DNA of 64,000 nt from Bretschneidera sinensis (taxonomy: Eukaryota; Streptophyta; Magnoliopsida; Brassicales; Akaniaceae): NCBI GenBank assembly GCA_023935145.1, contig JALCZK010000213.1, positions 186,000 through 249,999 on the forward strand, read 5' to 3'. The stretch's first letter is position 1, and each line of letters begins with the position of its first letter. Position numbers and translations under genes: made by a program. This document shows positions 11,172 to 20,947 of the stretch, in pieces. The notes beneath the pieces were generated by a model. That model was not told where the DNA came from, did no database searches, and saw nothing but the letters and a program-made list of their open reading frames with translations.

Positions 11172-12296
11172 TCACTGCTGATCATAAGGTGGTGCAGTCA
11201 GAGAGGTACCGGGTGCTGGAGGTAGGCGATCAAGTATGGCCTGCAGCATGGCCTCCTGACGTGTAAATCGTGCCTCCAAACTATCGATGCGCTGATGTAC
11301 AAGAGTGGTGGCGGCAGCGACCTCGCCTCGGAAGGAGGATAGCTCAGCTAAGAAGTGCTGGGACTCGGTAGGTCCCATATCCGAATGGTCCTCCCGTACC
11401 GGGCTCATGACAGGGCCCTCGGTCTCCATGTGATCCTCCTCTACTCGCTCAGCTGCTGGAGCAGGAACTGAGGGACCTCGTGGCATGTGTGATATGCTCT
11501 GTGTCCACTGAGCCCGTCCAAAGATAGGATGCTCTCGTACTGGCCCGTCACTATGGGTCCCCTTAATCCCCTTCTTCTTGAGGATGGAGGTGAGTAGGAA
11601 CGGGAAAGGGAGTCCCCAAGTATTGACCGTGGAAGTCTGACGGCCATGTACGTGATCCCAGAACTTGTGCAGCTGGCTCCAAATGACAGACGGGATGGAG
11701 TACCAGTGGCCTCTATGGAAGGCGTATAATGTCTAAAGAAACTGGTCTCGTCGCTGTGTCTCGTGCCCCAACGGACACACATTACGCTGGAGGATCGTAT
11801 CGATGAGCCATAGTCTAGGGGGTAGCTTGGATCGGCCGGTCGCATTGTTATGCCTGTCGGCATACTGGTCAACGCACATATCCATGATGATCTCGACCAG
11901 GGCAAAGGACTTCGGCTGCTCCTCGATATCAGTGCCCTTAGGAGGGGACTCATTCGTGCAATGAAGAACAGTGGCGATATCGGTACTGGTCACCTCGATG
12001 GGCGTGCCCCTCACTGAAGAGGTGAAGACCCCCGGTCTGCTACAGTCGAAAGATAAATGCTCATAAAACTGCACTACGAGCTGGGAGTAGGCAGTGGAGC
12101 ACACCGGCTTAAACAACCTCTTCAACCCTCGGAGTCGGAGTGCTTGGACGGCCCATTGAGTGGCATCCATGTGCCAGAATATGTCGTCGATGGTGAAAGC
12201 GGTCTCGAACAACAACTCCCGTTGCTCGATGCTGAGCCAGGATGAGGAGGCACGACTGTTGGAGGCGCCAGACGTGGAAACAGATGGTCGAGACAT
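11172..12296 (-). pseudogene. E2 3' ORF: putative plant transposon protein domain, one stop
   Basis: One minus-strand frame of 375 codons runs from ATG at 12296 to the stop at 11172, broken only by TAG at 11733-11735. The N-terminal half contains RPGVFTSSVRGTPIEVTS and PRLWLIDTILQRNVCPLGHE. After the stop the same frame continues with FHRGHWYSIPSVIW and WGLPFPFLLTSILKKKGIKG. It ends in a predicted coiled coil (FLAELSSFRGEVAAATTLV) and a Pro-rich tail. Motifs of this type are annotated in plants as putative plant transposon protein domain, found in Athila-like elements between pol and the 3' LTR. Its function is unknown; an envelope-like or accessory role has been suggested for ORFs at this place. 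The alternative frame at 11441-11953 is a shadow. Confidence 0.7.
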
Positions 12297-13077
12297 GCTG
12301 GTGCTCGGCTTCTGGCTGATTTGCGATCGATCTCAGTGGTTTGCTCTCGATCGCACACTGTCTATGCGCTCGATCGCACCCGGTCAGGATTTATGTCGAA
12401 TAGCTTATGTGCACCAAACAGGCAAGCTATGGTCTTTTCAATGTGGAACTCGTTCCTACCCCTCCTGCAACCAAACAACCATTCAATTAAACACACAGTA
12501 ATGTATATGTAAAATGAAATCACAGTTTCTATTTAAAATTCGTGTATGTGTACAATACCTTGTGCAATGTATGACGGAATGTGAATAGGGAGGGGGGTTG
12601 ACGGCGGTGCTGGTGGAGGACGATGGTGAGGGTAAGGTGATGATGAGGTGTTGTGGTGGTTGGGTGTGAGGTAGGGTGATGTCGGTAGGGGTGTTGTGTG
12701 CGAGTGAGAGTGAGAGTGAGAGCAAATATGCAGGGGGCGAGTGAAGTGAGTGAGGTAAGTGAGTGAATGAGTGAGTGAGTTCAATTTTATAAATGTCTCT
12801 GCCTCGAGTGCGCTCGATCGCACACGGGGTGCGATCGATCGCACTTAGGACATGTTCAATCGCACTCTTGCGCTCGATCGCACTGAAGGGTGCGATCGAT
12901 CGCAAGTGTGGCATATAAGTATAATTAAAAACTTACCTTAGCAAAAAGAATGACTAATTGAAACAACACAACCTTACCAGTTGTTAGTGGCTTCAGTACC
13001 ACTAACCTTACTAGAGGTGCTTGAGCTTAATAGATGATCAAATTTTTACTTTGCTCAAGCACTCTCTTGCGACCGTG
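12297..13077 (-). other. E2 spacer with CGATCG motif clusters and a GA-rich repeat
   Basis: The stretch between gag-protease and the 3' ORF lacks pol. It carries two clusters of the palindrome-rich motif GCGCTCGATCGCAC / GCGATCGATCGCAC (12320-12382 and 12806-12903) and a purine-rich microsatellite of GTGAGA and GAGT units (about 12700-12780). Longer minus-strand frames here (12483-12914) only translate the low-complexity repeat. Confidence 0.7.
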
Positions 13078-13389
13078 CTAGTTGTTTGGAGGGAAGCACC
13101 TAGAGCCCACCTCTTGCAGCTCTAGTGCTTGTGTTTCAGCTGTATACTGGACTGATTCAAGTGCTATTGATAGTGTCTTCATCTCCCATCTTGACATCTG
13201 GTCAACATAATAAGGAAAAGTAGTATGAGTAAGTGCAGAAGGTTTAATTTGTAGAGCACACCTACTTGAAGGTTTTGGTGTGTCCTTGAAAAGGTGCACA
13301 TCTTTAATCACATTATCCTCCTCCGGCCTAATGTCTACTCTTGTATTTTCATGGTAGGGGAGAGTCTCCAATGTAGTGGTGCGATGGAC
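13078..13389 (-). pseudogene. E2 frame continuing past the protease stop
   Basis: The gag-protease frame of E2 stays open for about 100 codons after its TAG, to a second stop at 13078-13080. The peptide (IRPEEDNVIKDVHLFKDT and on) shows no RT motif. It may be the former protease-to-RT connector or readthrough of unrelated sequence at the pol deletion. Confidence 0.4.
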
Positions 13390-15600
13390 CTAAGAAGCTT
13401 TCTCAACAACACTTTGCATGAAATTTATATTAGAATTTTCATCATCATTACTGGTCGATTTTAATGTATTAAACATTTGAAATTGTATTTCCTCATCATT
13501 TACTCTCATTGTGATAATGCCCCGTTTTACACTAATATTAGTGTCAGCAGTTATCATAAAGGGGCGTCCTAGGATGATGGGGAGAGGTAATGGCAAAGTA
13601 CATTCTTCCATATCTAATACTATAAAATCAGCAGGTATAATGAATTTTCCTACTCTTACTAACACCTCCTCAAGAATACCTCTTGGTCGTTTGATGCTTC
13701 GGTCAGCTAGTTGCAAAGTGACGGAGGTTGGTTGAAGCTCCCCCAAACCTAGTGTCTCGTATACACTGTATGGTAGCAGGTTGACACTCGCTCTTAGATC
13801 CAATAGTGCATGTTCGAATAGCTGATCACCTAGCCTGCAAGGAATAGTAAAACTACCTGGATCTTTTAGTTTAGGTGGTAATTTTCTTAAAAGCACAGCA
13901 CTTACCTCTTCAGTTAAGGCTACCATCTCATGCTCCTGGAACTTCCTTTTGTTAGTGCAATATTCTTTTAAAAATTTAGCATATGCAGGGATTTGTTTAA
14001 TGGCATCTAACAAAGGAATATTAATCTCTACTTTCCGCAAGGTTTCAAAAATATCAATTAGTTTATTGACTTTCTTCTGTTTTACTAACCTTTGCGGGAA
14101 GGGTGGAGCATTCACCTTCTCCGTCTCACTTACCCTTGATGCTGATGGTGTCTCTTTGGACGGTGCTATAAGCTCATCGGATCCAATCACCTTGCCATTT
14201 CTTAAGGTTATGACAGCTTTTAGTTGTTGATGCCCACCAGGGTTGGGTAGTGTTTGAGCTGGGAGCTCTCCTTGCTTTCTACTACTGAGCTCTTTAGCTA
14301 ATTGTCCCATTTGTACCTCTAGTCTTTGAATTGCTTGCTCATGTGCCGCATTGATTTGTTTTTGTTGAGTCATGAACTGTTCTTGCGACGTCACCAGTTG
14401 TCTTACTAGACTTTCGAGGTCGTTTCTTTTTGGTTCAGAATTAGCATGGGCAGTGGGCTGCTGATTTCGTTGCTGTCCTTGGTTGTTTTGATTGTTGCTC
14501 CATAAGAAATTTAGGTGATTCCGCCATCCAGGGTTGTAGGTGTTTGCATATGGGTTATTCTTTGGCGGATAGTTGTTGGGTCCCATATAATTTGCTTGCT
14601 CCGGATCTGCAGATAACGGACAAGCATTAGTATTGTGATCATATTGAGAGCATATCGCATATACCTGTAGTGGTGTAGCTGAGGTAGTTTGAGCAGCCAT
14701 GGCTTTTACCAATAAATCTAGTTTTCTTTCCATTGCAGCCATTTGAGGGGAAGATCCTCCATTCGTATTTACCTCATATATACCTTTACCTTTGGTCATA
14801 TGTCTACCTCGAGAGGAGAATTGCTGAGTGTGTTCGCTAAGGGTTTCAAACAGTTCCATTGCCTCTTCGCTGCTTTTCTCCATAAGGACTCCTCCACAAC
14901 CTGAATCAATAATACATTTATTAGTATCATTTAAACCTTCGTAGAATGCTTGTACCAGTTCATCTTGAGGTAGGTTGTGATGTAGGCATTTGAGTAGCAA
15001 TTCATTGAAGTGTCCCCATGCTTCGAAGAAAAGGTCCCCGTCCTTTTGTTGGAAGGATTGGATCTCCTTCCTCATTTGACTTGTCTTTTGGGTTGGGAAG
15101 AATTTCCTCAAGAATTTGCTTGCTAACTCCTCCCAAGTTTGGATGGAAACTGTAGGCAAGGAATTATACCAAAGTTTAGCATTATCTTTCAAGGAAAAAG
15201 GGAATAAAATTAACCTTATTCCTTCTTGGTCTAGTCCTTGTATGTGCTGGAACTTGCAAAGATCAAAAAATTCTCGGAGATGTAAGTGTGGATCTTCATT
15301 AGGAGTTCCCCTAAAATGCGTCAAGACATTCAAGATTTGCGGAGATATGTAATAATTTCCCGCTGCCTCAGGTTGATATGCGATGCATGATGGTTGATCG
15401 ATGTTCCGAGGGATGAAGGATTGCTTCATTGGAACTCGTGCAGGTGGTTGCTGGTTTTCGAGCTGTTCCGCCATTTGTGTTTCGTTCTCGATTTCTCCTT
15501 TGTTCTCCTTAAAGTTGTCCCTAAGCCTTTGTCGGATGGTCCGTTCAAGCTCGGGATCGAGGGAAAAGAATTCCGGATGTCGGGATCGAAGTCCGTGCAT
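13390..15600 (-). CDS. gag-pro: E2 gag-protease polyprotein, open over 736 codons
   Basis: The frame is uninterrupted from ATG at 15600 to TAG at 13390. The gag domain occupies roughly residues 95-240 (LHLREFFDLCKFQHIQGL; SLKDNAKLWYNSLP; EELASKFLRKFFP). The zinc knuckle near residue 315 is degenerate, ICSQYDHNTNAC, keeping only one of the first two Cys. An NTYNPGW Athila signature follows, then a Gln-rich coiled stretch (residues about 395-440). The aspartic protease domain is at about residues 570-710, with LLDLRASVNLLPYS where the sister element has DLGAS, so the catalytic turn has lost its Gly. The protein would form the particle and mature gag, but it could not copy the element because RT is absent. 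The open frame suggests recent mobility, probably helped in trans. Confidence 0.85.
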   Translation of the reverse strand: MHGLRSRHPEFFSLDPELERTIRQRLRDNFKENKGEIENETQMAEQLENQQPPARVPMKQSFIPRNIDQPSCIAYQPEAAGNYYISPQILNVLTHFRGTPNEDPHLHLREFFDLCKFQHIQGLDQEGIRLILFPFSLKDNAKLWYNSLPTVSIQTWEELASKFLRKFFPTQKTSQMRKEIQSFQQKDGDLFFEAWGHFNELLLKCLHHNLPQDELVQAFYEGLNDTNKCIIDSGCGGVLMEKSSEEAMELFETLSEHTQQFSSRGRHMTKGKGIYEVNTNGGSSPQMAAMERKLDLLVKAMAAQTTSATPLQVYAICSQYDHNTNACPLSADPEQANYMGPNNYPPKNNPYANTYNPGWRNHLNFLWSNNQNNQGQQRNQQPTAHANSEPKRNDLESLVRQLVTSQEQFMTQQKQINAAHEQAIQRLEVQMGQLAKELSSRKQGELPAQTLPNPGGHQQLKAVITLRNGKVIGSDELIAPSKETPSASRVSETEKVNAPPFPQRLVKQKKVNKLIDIFETLRKVEINIPLLDAIKQIPAYAKFLKEYCTNKRKFQEHEMVALTEEVSAVLLRKLPPKLKDPGSFTIPCRLGDQLFEHALLDLRASVNLLPYSVYETLGLGELQPTSVTLQLADRSIKRPRGILEEVLVRVGKFIIPADFIVLDMEECTLPLPLPIILGRPFMITADTNISVKRGIITMRVNDEEIQFQMFNTLKSTSNDDENSNINFMQSVVEKAS

Positions 15601-15867
15601 AAAGCAGAAAAACCAGTTTTAGTGCAGCAGTGCAACTCTGTTGCTCGGGTACTCTCTGCCCTAAATGCGCTCGATCGCACAGGAGCTTGCGATCGATCGC
15701 AAATTCCACAGAAAGTGCAAGTAGGGTTTCGTGAAGTACCTGAAAGATAAAACAACTTTGATTAAGTTTTGATAAAAGACGGTAAAAATAAAATAATAAC
15801 AATGATAAAATGAAAGTAATCCTAAAATGAACTTTTAGCGCAATCCCCGGCAACGGCGCCAAAAACT
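15601..15867 (-). promoter_or_regulatory. E2 leader with primer binding site
   Basis: The untranslated leader between LTR C and gag. The tRNA-Asp primer site TGGCGCCGTTGCCGGGGA is perfect on the minus strand (15844-15861) and lies six bases inside the LTR. A pair of CGATCG-containing motifs lies at 15665-15703. Confidence 0.85.
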
Positions 15868-17199
15868 TGTTGTGCGATAATATACCTAAATAAATAGGTG
15901 AATAATCGTACTTTGTTTTACTTGCAAGTGCACAAGGTCAATAGTGTAGCATAGTGTGCGAATGCAAGATCATCTCCACAGGGATTGGTAAAGTTCGATT
16001 TAGAATTATATTTGCAATGTAAAAAGATAAAAATAATAAACTGAAGGGTGATTTGATAATAATAAAGACATAGGGCTTTGATATCCACCACTAGTCATAC
16101 ATTCCCGATTTTGTATAAGGTATCAGTGCTCTAGCCTTATTATGTGTACCTACTGGTTGCCAACCTAAGGGCATGGTATCTACTCCTTAAGCTATTGATT
16201 TCCCTAAGCAACGAGTTAGGCATGGTATCTACTCTAACTCTTTTCTTCCTTAAGGGATTCAGCATGGTATCTGCTTGAGTTGTTCCTTAAGAAAACATAG
16301 GTACTGTGGAAATCGACAACCACATGAGACCTAGGGCATGGTATCTACTCCTGGTTTCCCATGTTGATTAACCCGGGTATCCGGATAAGATGGTCCCTTG
16401 TTACTAATGTTAGACCCAGGACTCGATCATCCAAATTGATCTAACTAACCCATCCATACCACATGCATACGTTGGCCTTACACATACATATGAGGAATTT
16501 AAATAAGCACAGGTGTTAATTAAGTTAAGTAACATAATAAGCTATGCAAAGATTTAATCAATGAATAAAAATATGGGAATGCATAACTAGGGCTTCAATC
16601 GAGCCCTATAAGAGAGTTAGTTACACATACTAACTGAAGCAAACATAATTAAACTAAACATAAGGGAGAAGAATAAACCCGAGAGAAGAGGCGTCAATTC
16701 TCTCCCAAGCTCTCCACTCCAAGTAAAAGAAAAGAGAAATGTGTTTTCTATCTAAGGTGTGTTTTTGTGTGTGAGTTACAAGTGTATTTATAGGTCTTTG
16801 AGAAGTCCTAATAGACCCATGAGTCCTAAACTTTCCTAAAACGAAAATCTTGTACTTTCCAAAATAAGGTTCTGCAGTTTACTGTTCACACCCGTATGTG
16901 TGCACTCGATTGCATGTGTCCTTGCGCTCGATCGCAATGTGCGCTCGATCCTACAAGTGTGCGCACGATCGTATGTGCGCTCGATCGCATTGCATGTGCG
17001 CTCGATCGCACTTTGTCCAGAAAGTGCTCCAGGGCTTCTAGATTTCTTCCTTAAAGTGCCAAAACTGCTTCTTTTTCTCCAAGACCCTATAAAAACATGT
17101 AAAACACACAAATGGAGTAAAAGATACCAAATTAACATAATAAAGGATCTAACAAGTGTAAATAAGGGGGCTTAAATATGTATATTTAAGCGTCTATCA
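15868..17199 (-). repeat. E2 5' LTR (LTR C)
   Basis: A 1332-base LTR, TG at 15868 and CA at 17199 on the + strand, adjacent to the primer site and therefore the 5' LTR. The minus-strand TATA (TATTTATAG on +) is near 16785-16793. GCGCTCGATCGCA-type motifs are clustered at about 16905-17015. The right flank is CCCCT (17200-17204), whose partner AGGGG (inverted) lies at 9023-9027. Confidence 0.9.
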
Positions 17200-18186
17200 C
17201 CCCTCTGGGGCGGTCTTTCAACCTGAACACCCATACTGCAACCACCTCTAGGTCACTCAAATCTAGACCTCTTCAGCCAATCCCTCCTACCCCTCAACTC
17301 CATCAAATCATTCTTAATCTGTAATGCTTTCTCCACCAGTACATCATAATTCCCTATGCCCATATAAGAGAGTTTAGTCTGAATGTCATAGTGCAATTCG
17401 TCTAAAAATCTCTTATACTTTCTCTCCTCCGTATTCATTAATTCAGGTAAAAAACCTTGACAGGGCTATGAATCTACTATCATATTCAGCCACTGATAAA
17501 CTTCTTTGTCTTAAATGAATAAAATCTCTCTCTTGTTGTGCTTGAAAGGTATCTGGAAAATACTTCGCAACGAACTCATTCTTAAACTTACTCCAAGTTA
17601 AAGGTTGTTCTACCCATGTGCTTACCCTGGACAAAATATCTTTCCACCATTGAGAAGCCTCACCCTCCAACATCAATGAAGCAAACGCAACCTTCTGTCT
17701 ATTTGACACTGGTAAGACTTCAAAATATTTCTCCACATGTCTAATCCACTACTCATCTTCCACAGGATTTACAGATCCCCTAAAAGACTGAGATTTAAAC
17801 TTAAGAAATCTCACAAAACAATCCCCTTGCATCTCATGTACAAAAACACCTTCTCCCTCATGAACCTCTTGCCTCACCACATTAGGTTCTCTTCTACCCC
17901 TTTCCTCTAATCTTCTCTGCAAATTATCAACTCTTTCTTCAGCTGTATTCATCCTCTTTATAGCACGATCAAGAGCTTCTCTCAATTCATCCTTCCTAAC
18001 CTCATATTCTCTCCCAGCTCTACTAGTACTAGCTGTACTATCAACATGTTCCCTCGTGGGAACCAGAGACTCAACTTCCTCTTCTGCTTCAATTCTCCTA
18101 AAAATTGGGGGTCTACCACATATACTCTGATTCAGAATTCTACCTCTAGCTCTAGCCCGACCACGTGTCATCCTCAAACTCTGCAT
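17200..18186 (-). pseudogene. gag: Tekay-like element gag, broken
   Basis: The minus-strand gag domain starts with the ATG at 18186. It includes an Arg-rich N-terminus, a Glu-rich coiled segment and the gag core (KVAFASLMLEGEASQWW; FKNEFVAKYFPDTFQAQQE; SVAEYDSRFIALS). It is damaged by an in-frame TAG at 17749-17751, a one-base frameshift in a T run near 17450 and an in-frame TGA at 17253-17255. It ends at the CCCCT duplication where E2 inserted. The missing linker is found inverted at 9023-9181 and the zinc knuckles at 7567-7690. Confidence 0.88.
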
Positions 18187-18256
18187 TTAAAAATATAGTT
18201 TATTTAGATCTTCCACTTTTTTAAGTTTTCATGCAGTCTACAGAATCTTAAAACCT

Positions 18257-18271
18257 AACACTCTTATACCA
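18257..18271 (-). other. Tekay-like primer binding site
   Basis: On the minus strand the sequence after the LTR reads TGGTATAAGAGTGTT. This resembles the initiator-Met tRNA primer site TGGTATCAGAGC used by chromoviruses, with two changes. It lies four bases from the LTR edge. Confidence 0.65.
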
Positions 18272-18275
18272 AAAT

Positions 18276-20275
18276 TATAACGACCCATCCCAGGTTGGCT
18301 ACCTCCGAAACAGTGTCATCACATTTTGAGAATCCTAGCACGACATATATATGCAACAATAAAAATAATACTAACATAAATTTTTTTTATATCATTCTGA
18401 TATTAATTTAAACATAATATAAAGCGCAAAATGCATGAATATTTACAATTAAAATTTTATTTTTCCATTTTCTCCTCTGTCTGAGGATATTGACACGTAC
18501 GTGGCTTACAAAAACTATTTTCTTTTGACTTTTAACCCACCAGACTACTTGTCCTGACTGCTACCTGAAATCATTGTACAATGAGGGGTGAGCTTCACAA
18601 GCTCAGTGAATTTAATTTACTAAAAATATTCTATCTGCATAATCAACCCATTTATATTTAAACATTTATCTCTTATACAACTGGATAATAACATATAATC
18701 TAACATTTAAATAACTACTATCACATCGTACTTCTACGTTTTTTTCTCACTGTAACTGTCTCTCTCTGTGAGACTCATATATCTACAAATAATTGCACAA
18801 TATCCATAACATTTCAGTAATAAAATATTAACATGTAAAACAGATGTAATGCATGAATTATTATTATGGGAACGTCTTCCCACATGTCACCATGTTGTTA
18901 TTATCTTGGGCCAACCCCTTCCCAGTTCTTTACAGCTTATCCCGACTATCACGGAATTTATTTCCAGCATATACTGGCTGTCATGGTATCCCTTTTATTT
19001 CCAGTATATACCGACTGTCACGGTTTTTCAATTAGACCGACCTCTTCCAGGTTTCGATTCTCTTATTTAATGCACATGCATATGAACAATAATATAAAAC
19101 CACATGAATTTAAAATATTAAACTAACTATCTGGTCTTTCCTCAACTTTCTGCTTGATAAATTTCACAATTTTCTTCTCTTCATATATCACATCAATTTA
19201 TTAACCAAAACTCGTCAAGAATATATTTATCACCATCACTTATTAAATCAACTCATTACACCAATAATATTTCTTTTAACATAATAATTTTCTACATGTT
19301 CAATATTCATATCATACATATCAATTTTATTTTATTTATCACCAAAGCATAAGCTAATAATTTATTTTAATATTATTACTAGATATTTGATTTTATTTAG
19401 ATTACTTAAAGTAAATACAACTCGCCATAATCCAACTCGTCATGTAGCACTTAAAGCTAACCGTGGATCACCTTCTTGCCTTTCCCATTCATCTCAGAAA
19501 TTTTCTCCGATTGCTGATTGTCAACACCTGACATAATATTTATATTAACTTTCTAATTTATTCTTCAATTCTTAATAAACTATACCCTTTGAAAATTTCC
19601 ACTTTGAATTTCTGGGAAATTCCATGAATGCTAATAATTAAAAAATAAATAAACACTTCATTATCACCTTCTGTTTTTCTGATAGCTTTTTGTGACCCTC
19701 TATAAAATTCCACAGTAAACCCCTTCTAAATTTTTCTCTTTTAACCTTTCTTTTAGTTTCCAAGTGTTTAAAGAAATTGAATTGAGGAAAGGAGAAACAA
19801 AAGGTTTCCTAAGAATGAAAAAGATAAGCTGTTTATATACTCTATTAGTCTCAACCGCCCCCTCCCAACTAATGCCATGAATTTGCAATGTGCAGCTCCA
19901 AATTTTTTTGAACTTAACACATACACCCCCCCTCCCCTCAATTCACTGCCACGACACTAAAATGTGTCAAGCAAACCAATTCCCTTTACTTTGCTTGGCA
20001 GCTGCCCCCTATTGCCACCCTTTGTTGACCTTTTTTTTTAAAAATAATTAATTAATTAATTAATTTTTTTTATTTCTTTTTCTTTCTAGGTTCTGGACAT
20101 TCACGTCCATTTTTTTTTCTTTTCTTTTCTTTTCTAGACGTCCACATCCCAATTTATTTTTAAATTGTTTTATAAAAATCTGTCTTTTCGCATTTCAAAA
20201 TATCTATTATTTTAACTCTTTGACAAATTTGTTAAAGTACTTCTTTACTCTTATTTTATAAATATGGGTATTACA
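18276..20275 (-). repeat. Tekay-like 5' LTR
   Basis: Read on the minus strand the LTR begins TGTAATACCC (ending at 20275) and ends GGGTCGTTATA, a mutated form of the usual GGTCGTTACA end of Tekay/Del LTRs. A minus-strand TATA (GTATATAAAC) lies near 19831-19842. Inside are two and a half copies of a unit of about 41 bases (18938-19025) and long T/C-rich runs near 20030-20140. The second LTR of the element is not in the window. Confidence 0.75.
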
Positions 20276-20947
20276 CAAAGTGATAATTACCCCATTGATA
20301 TGGAATTTCTCTCCATGAATTATTACTTAGGTTGTATATCTCTGTTTGCATAAAATTTTCAACATCTTCACTGGTAAAATTTGTAATAAATCTTACAACC
20401 TTATAATCATTAGTTTTTTAATCAAAACCGAATCCAACAGCATCGGTAGAAGGGTTATCATGGGTTTAAGTTAGGAGGGGATGTTTAACAGTGGATTCAG
20501 GGGGAAGCTTGAATTCTTTGGTCTCCGGATTCCATAGGCCAAGCCTATCGCAAACATACCCTTAAAGGGACCAATAACAGTCTGATCAAATAACCAACCA
20601 TTGGTGAAGGGCATGTAAATATTCTCTTTTGCGGTAATAAAAATTTTCTGATCAATATTAAAATCAGTGTTCAGAGATGTGAAATACATAAGATAAACAT
20701 GAAAATTGTTTTCATACTGTCATCCAAGACCATGAAACTGTTGAATGATCATATTAGAATTGGCATAGTTATGGCCGTTTAGGGCGTTTTGCTTGAGGTG
20801 ATGGGCGTTTAGAAAATTAGGGTTTTGAAAACGAGCACTCAAAGGTTTGGAAACATACCTGAATCGAAGCAATGATTTCACAGGAAGCCTCAGCTGGATG
20901 TCCATCACCATTGCTTTTGGAAAATGATCATTGCTCTTTTTTCCCAT
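20276..20947 (-). pseudogene. F-box protein fragment, truncated by the Tekay-like LTR
   Basis: The minus strand encodes an N-terminal F-box (MVMDIQLRLPVKSLLRFRYV, then a NPNFLNAHHL segment). After an in-frame TGA near 20720 comes the start of an F-box-associated domain (GPFKGMFAIGLAYGIRRP; later an FGFD and TNDYKVVRF stretch; then IYNLSNNSWREIPYQW). Further stops interrupt it. The sequence ends where the LTR starts at 20275. Intact relatives of about 350-400 residues are substrate receptors of SCF ubiquitin ligases. Here about half remains and it cannot be functional. Whether the gene was already dead before the insertion cannot be told. Confidence 0.8.

Larger units (their letters stand above)
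9182..17199 (-). mobile_element. Athila-like element E2, gag-protease plus 3' ORF, no RT
   Basis: A minus-strand element of about 8.0 kb. From its 5' side it has LTR C (15868-17199), a perfect tRNA-Asp primer site, an open gag-protease frame (15600-13390), a decayed ORF near the 3' end (12296-11172), a polypurine tract and LTR B. No RT, RNase H or integrase motif is found between 13078 and 12297, so pol has been lost between protease and the 3' ORF. The element interrupts gag of the Tekay-like element. Its original left target duplication is now beside LTR A because of an inversion. Confidence 0.85.

Noticed and set aside
11441..11953. 170-codon minus frame
   Set aside because: The neighbouring frame carries the conserved protein motifs on both sides of a single stop; this one is a shadow of it.
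12483..12914. 143- and 103-codon minus frames
   Set aside because: They cover GA-rich and CGATCG repeats and have no domain; composition explains them.
9182..17199. E2 as a full autonomous Athila element
   Set aside because: No RT, RNase H or integrase motif occurs in any frame between the protease and the 3' ORF.
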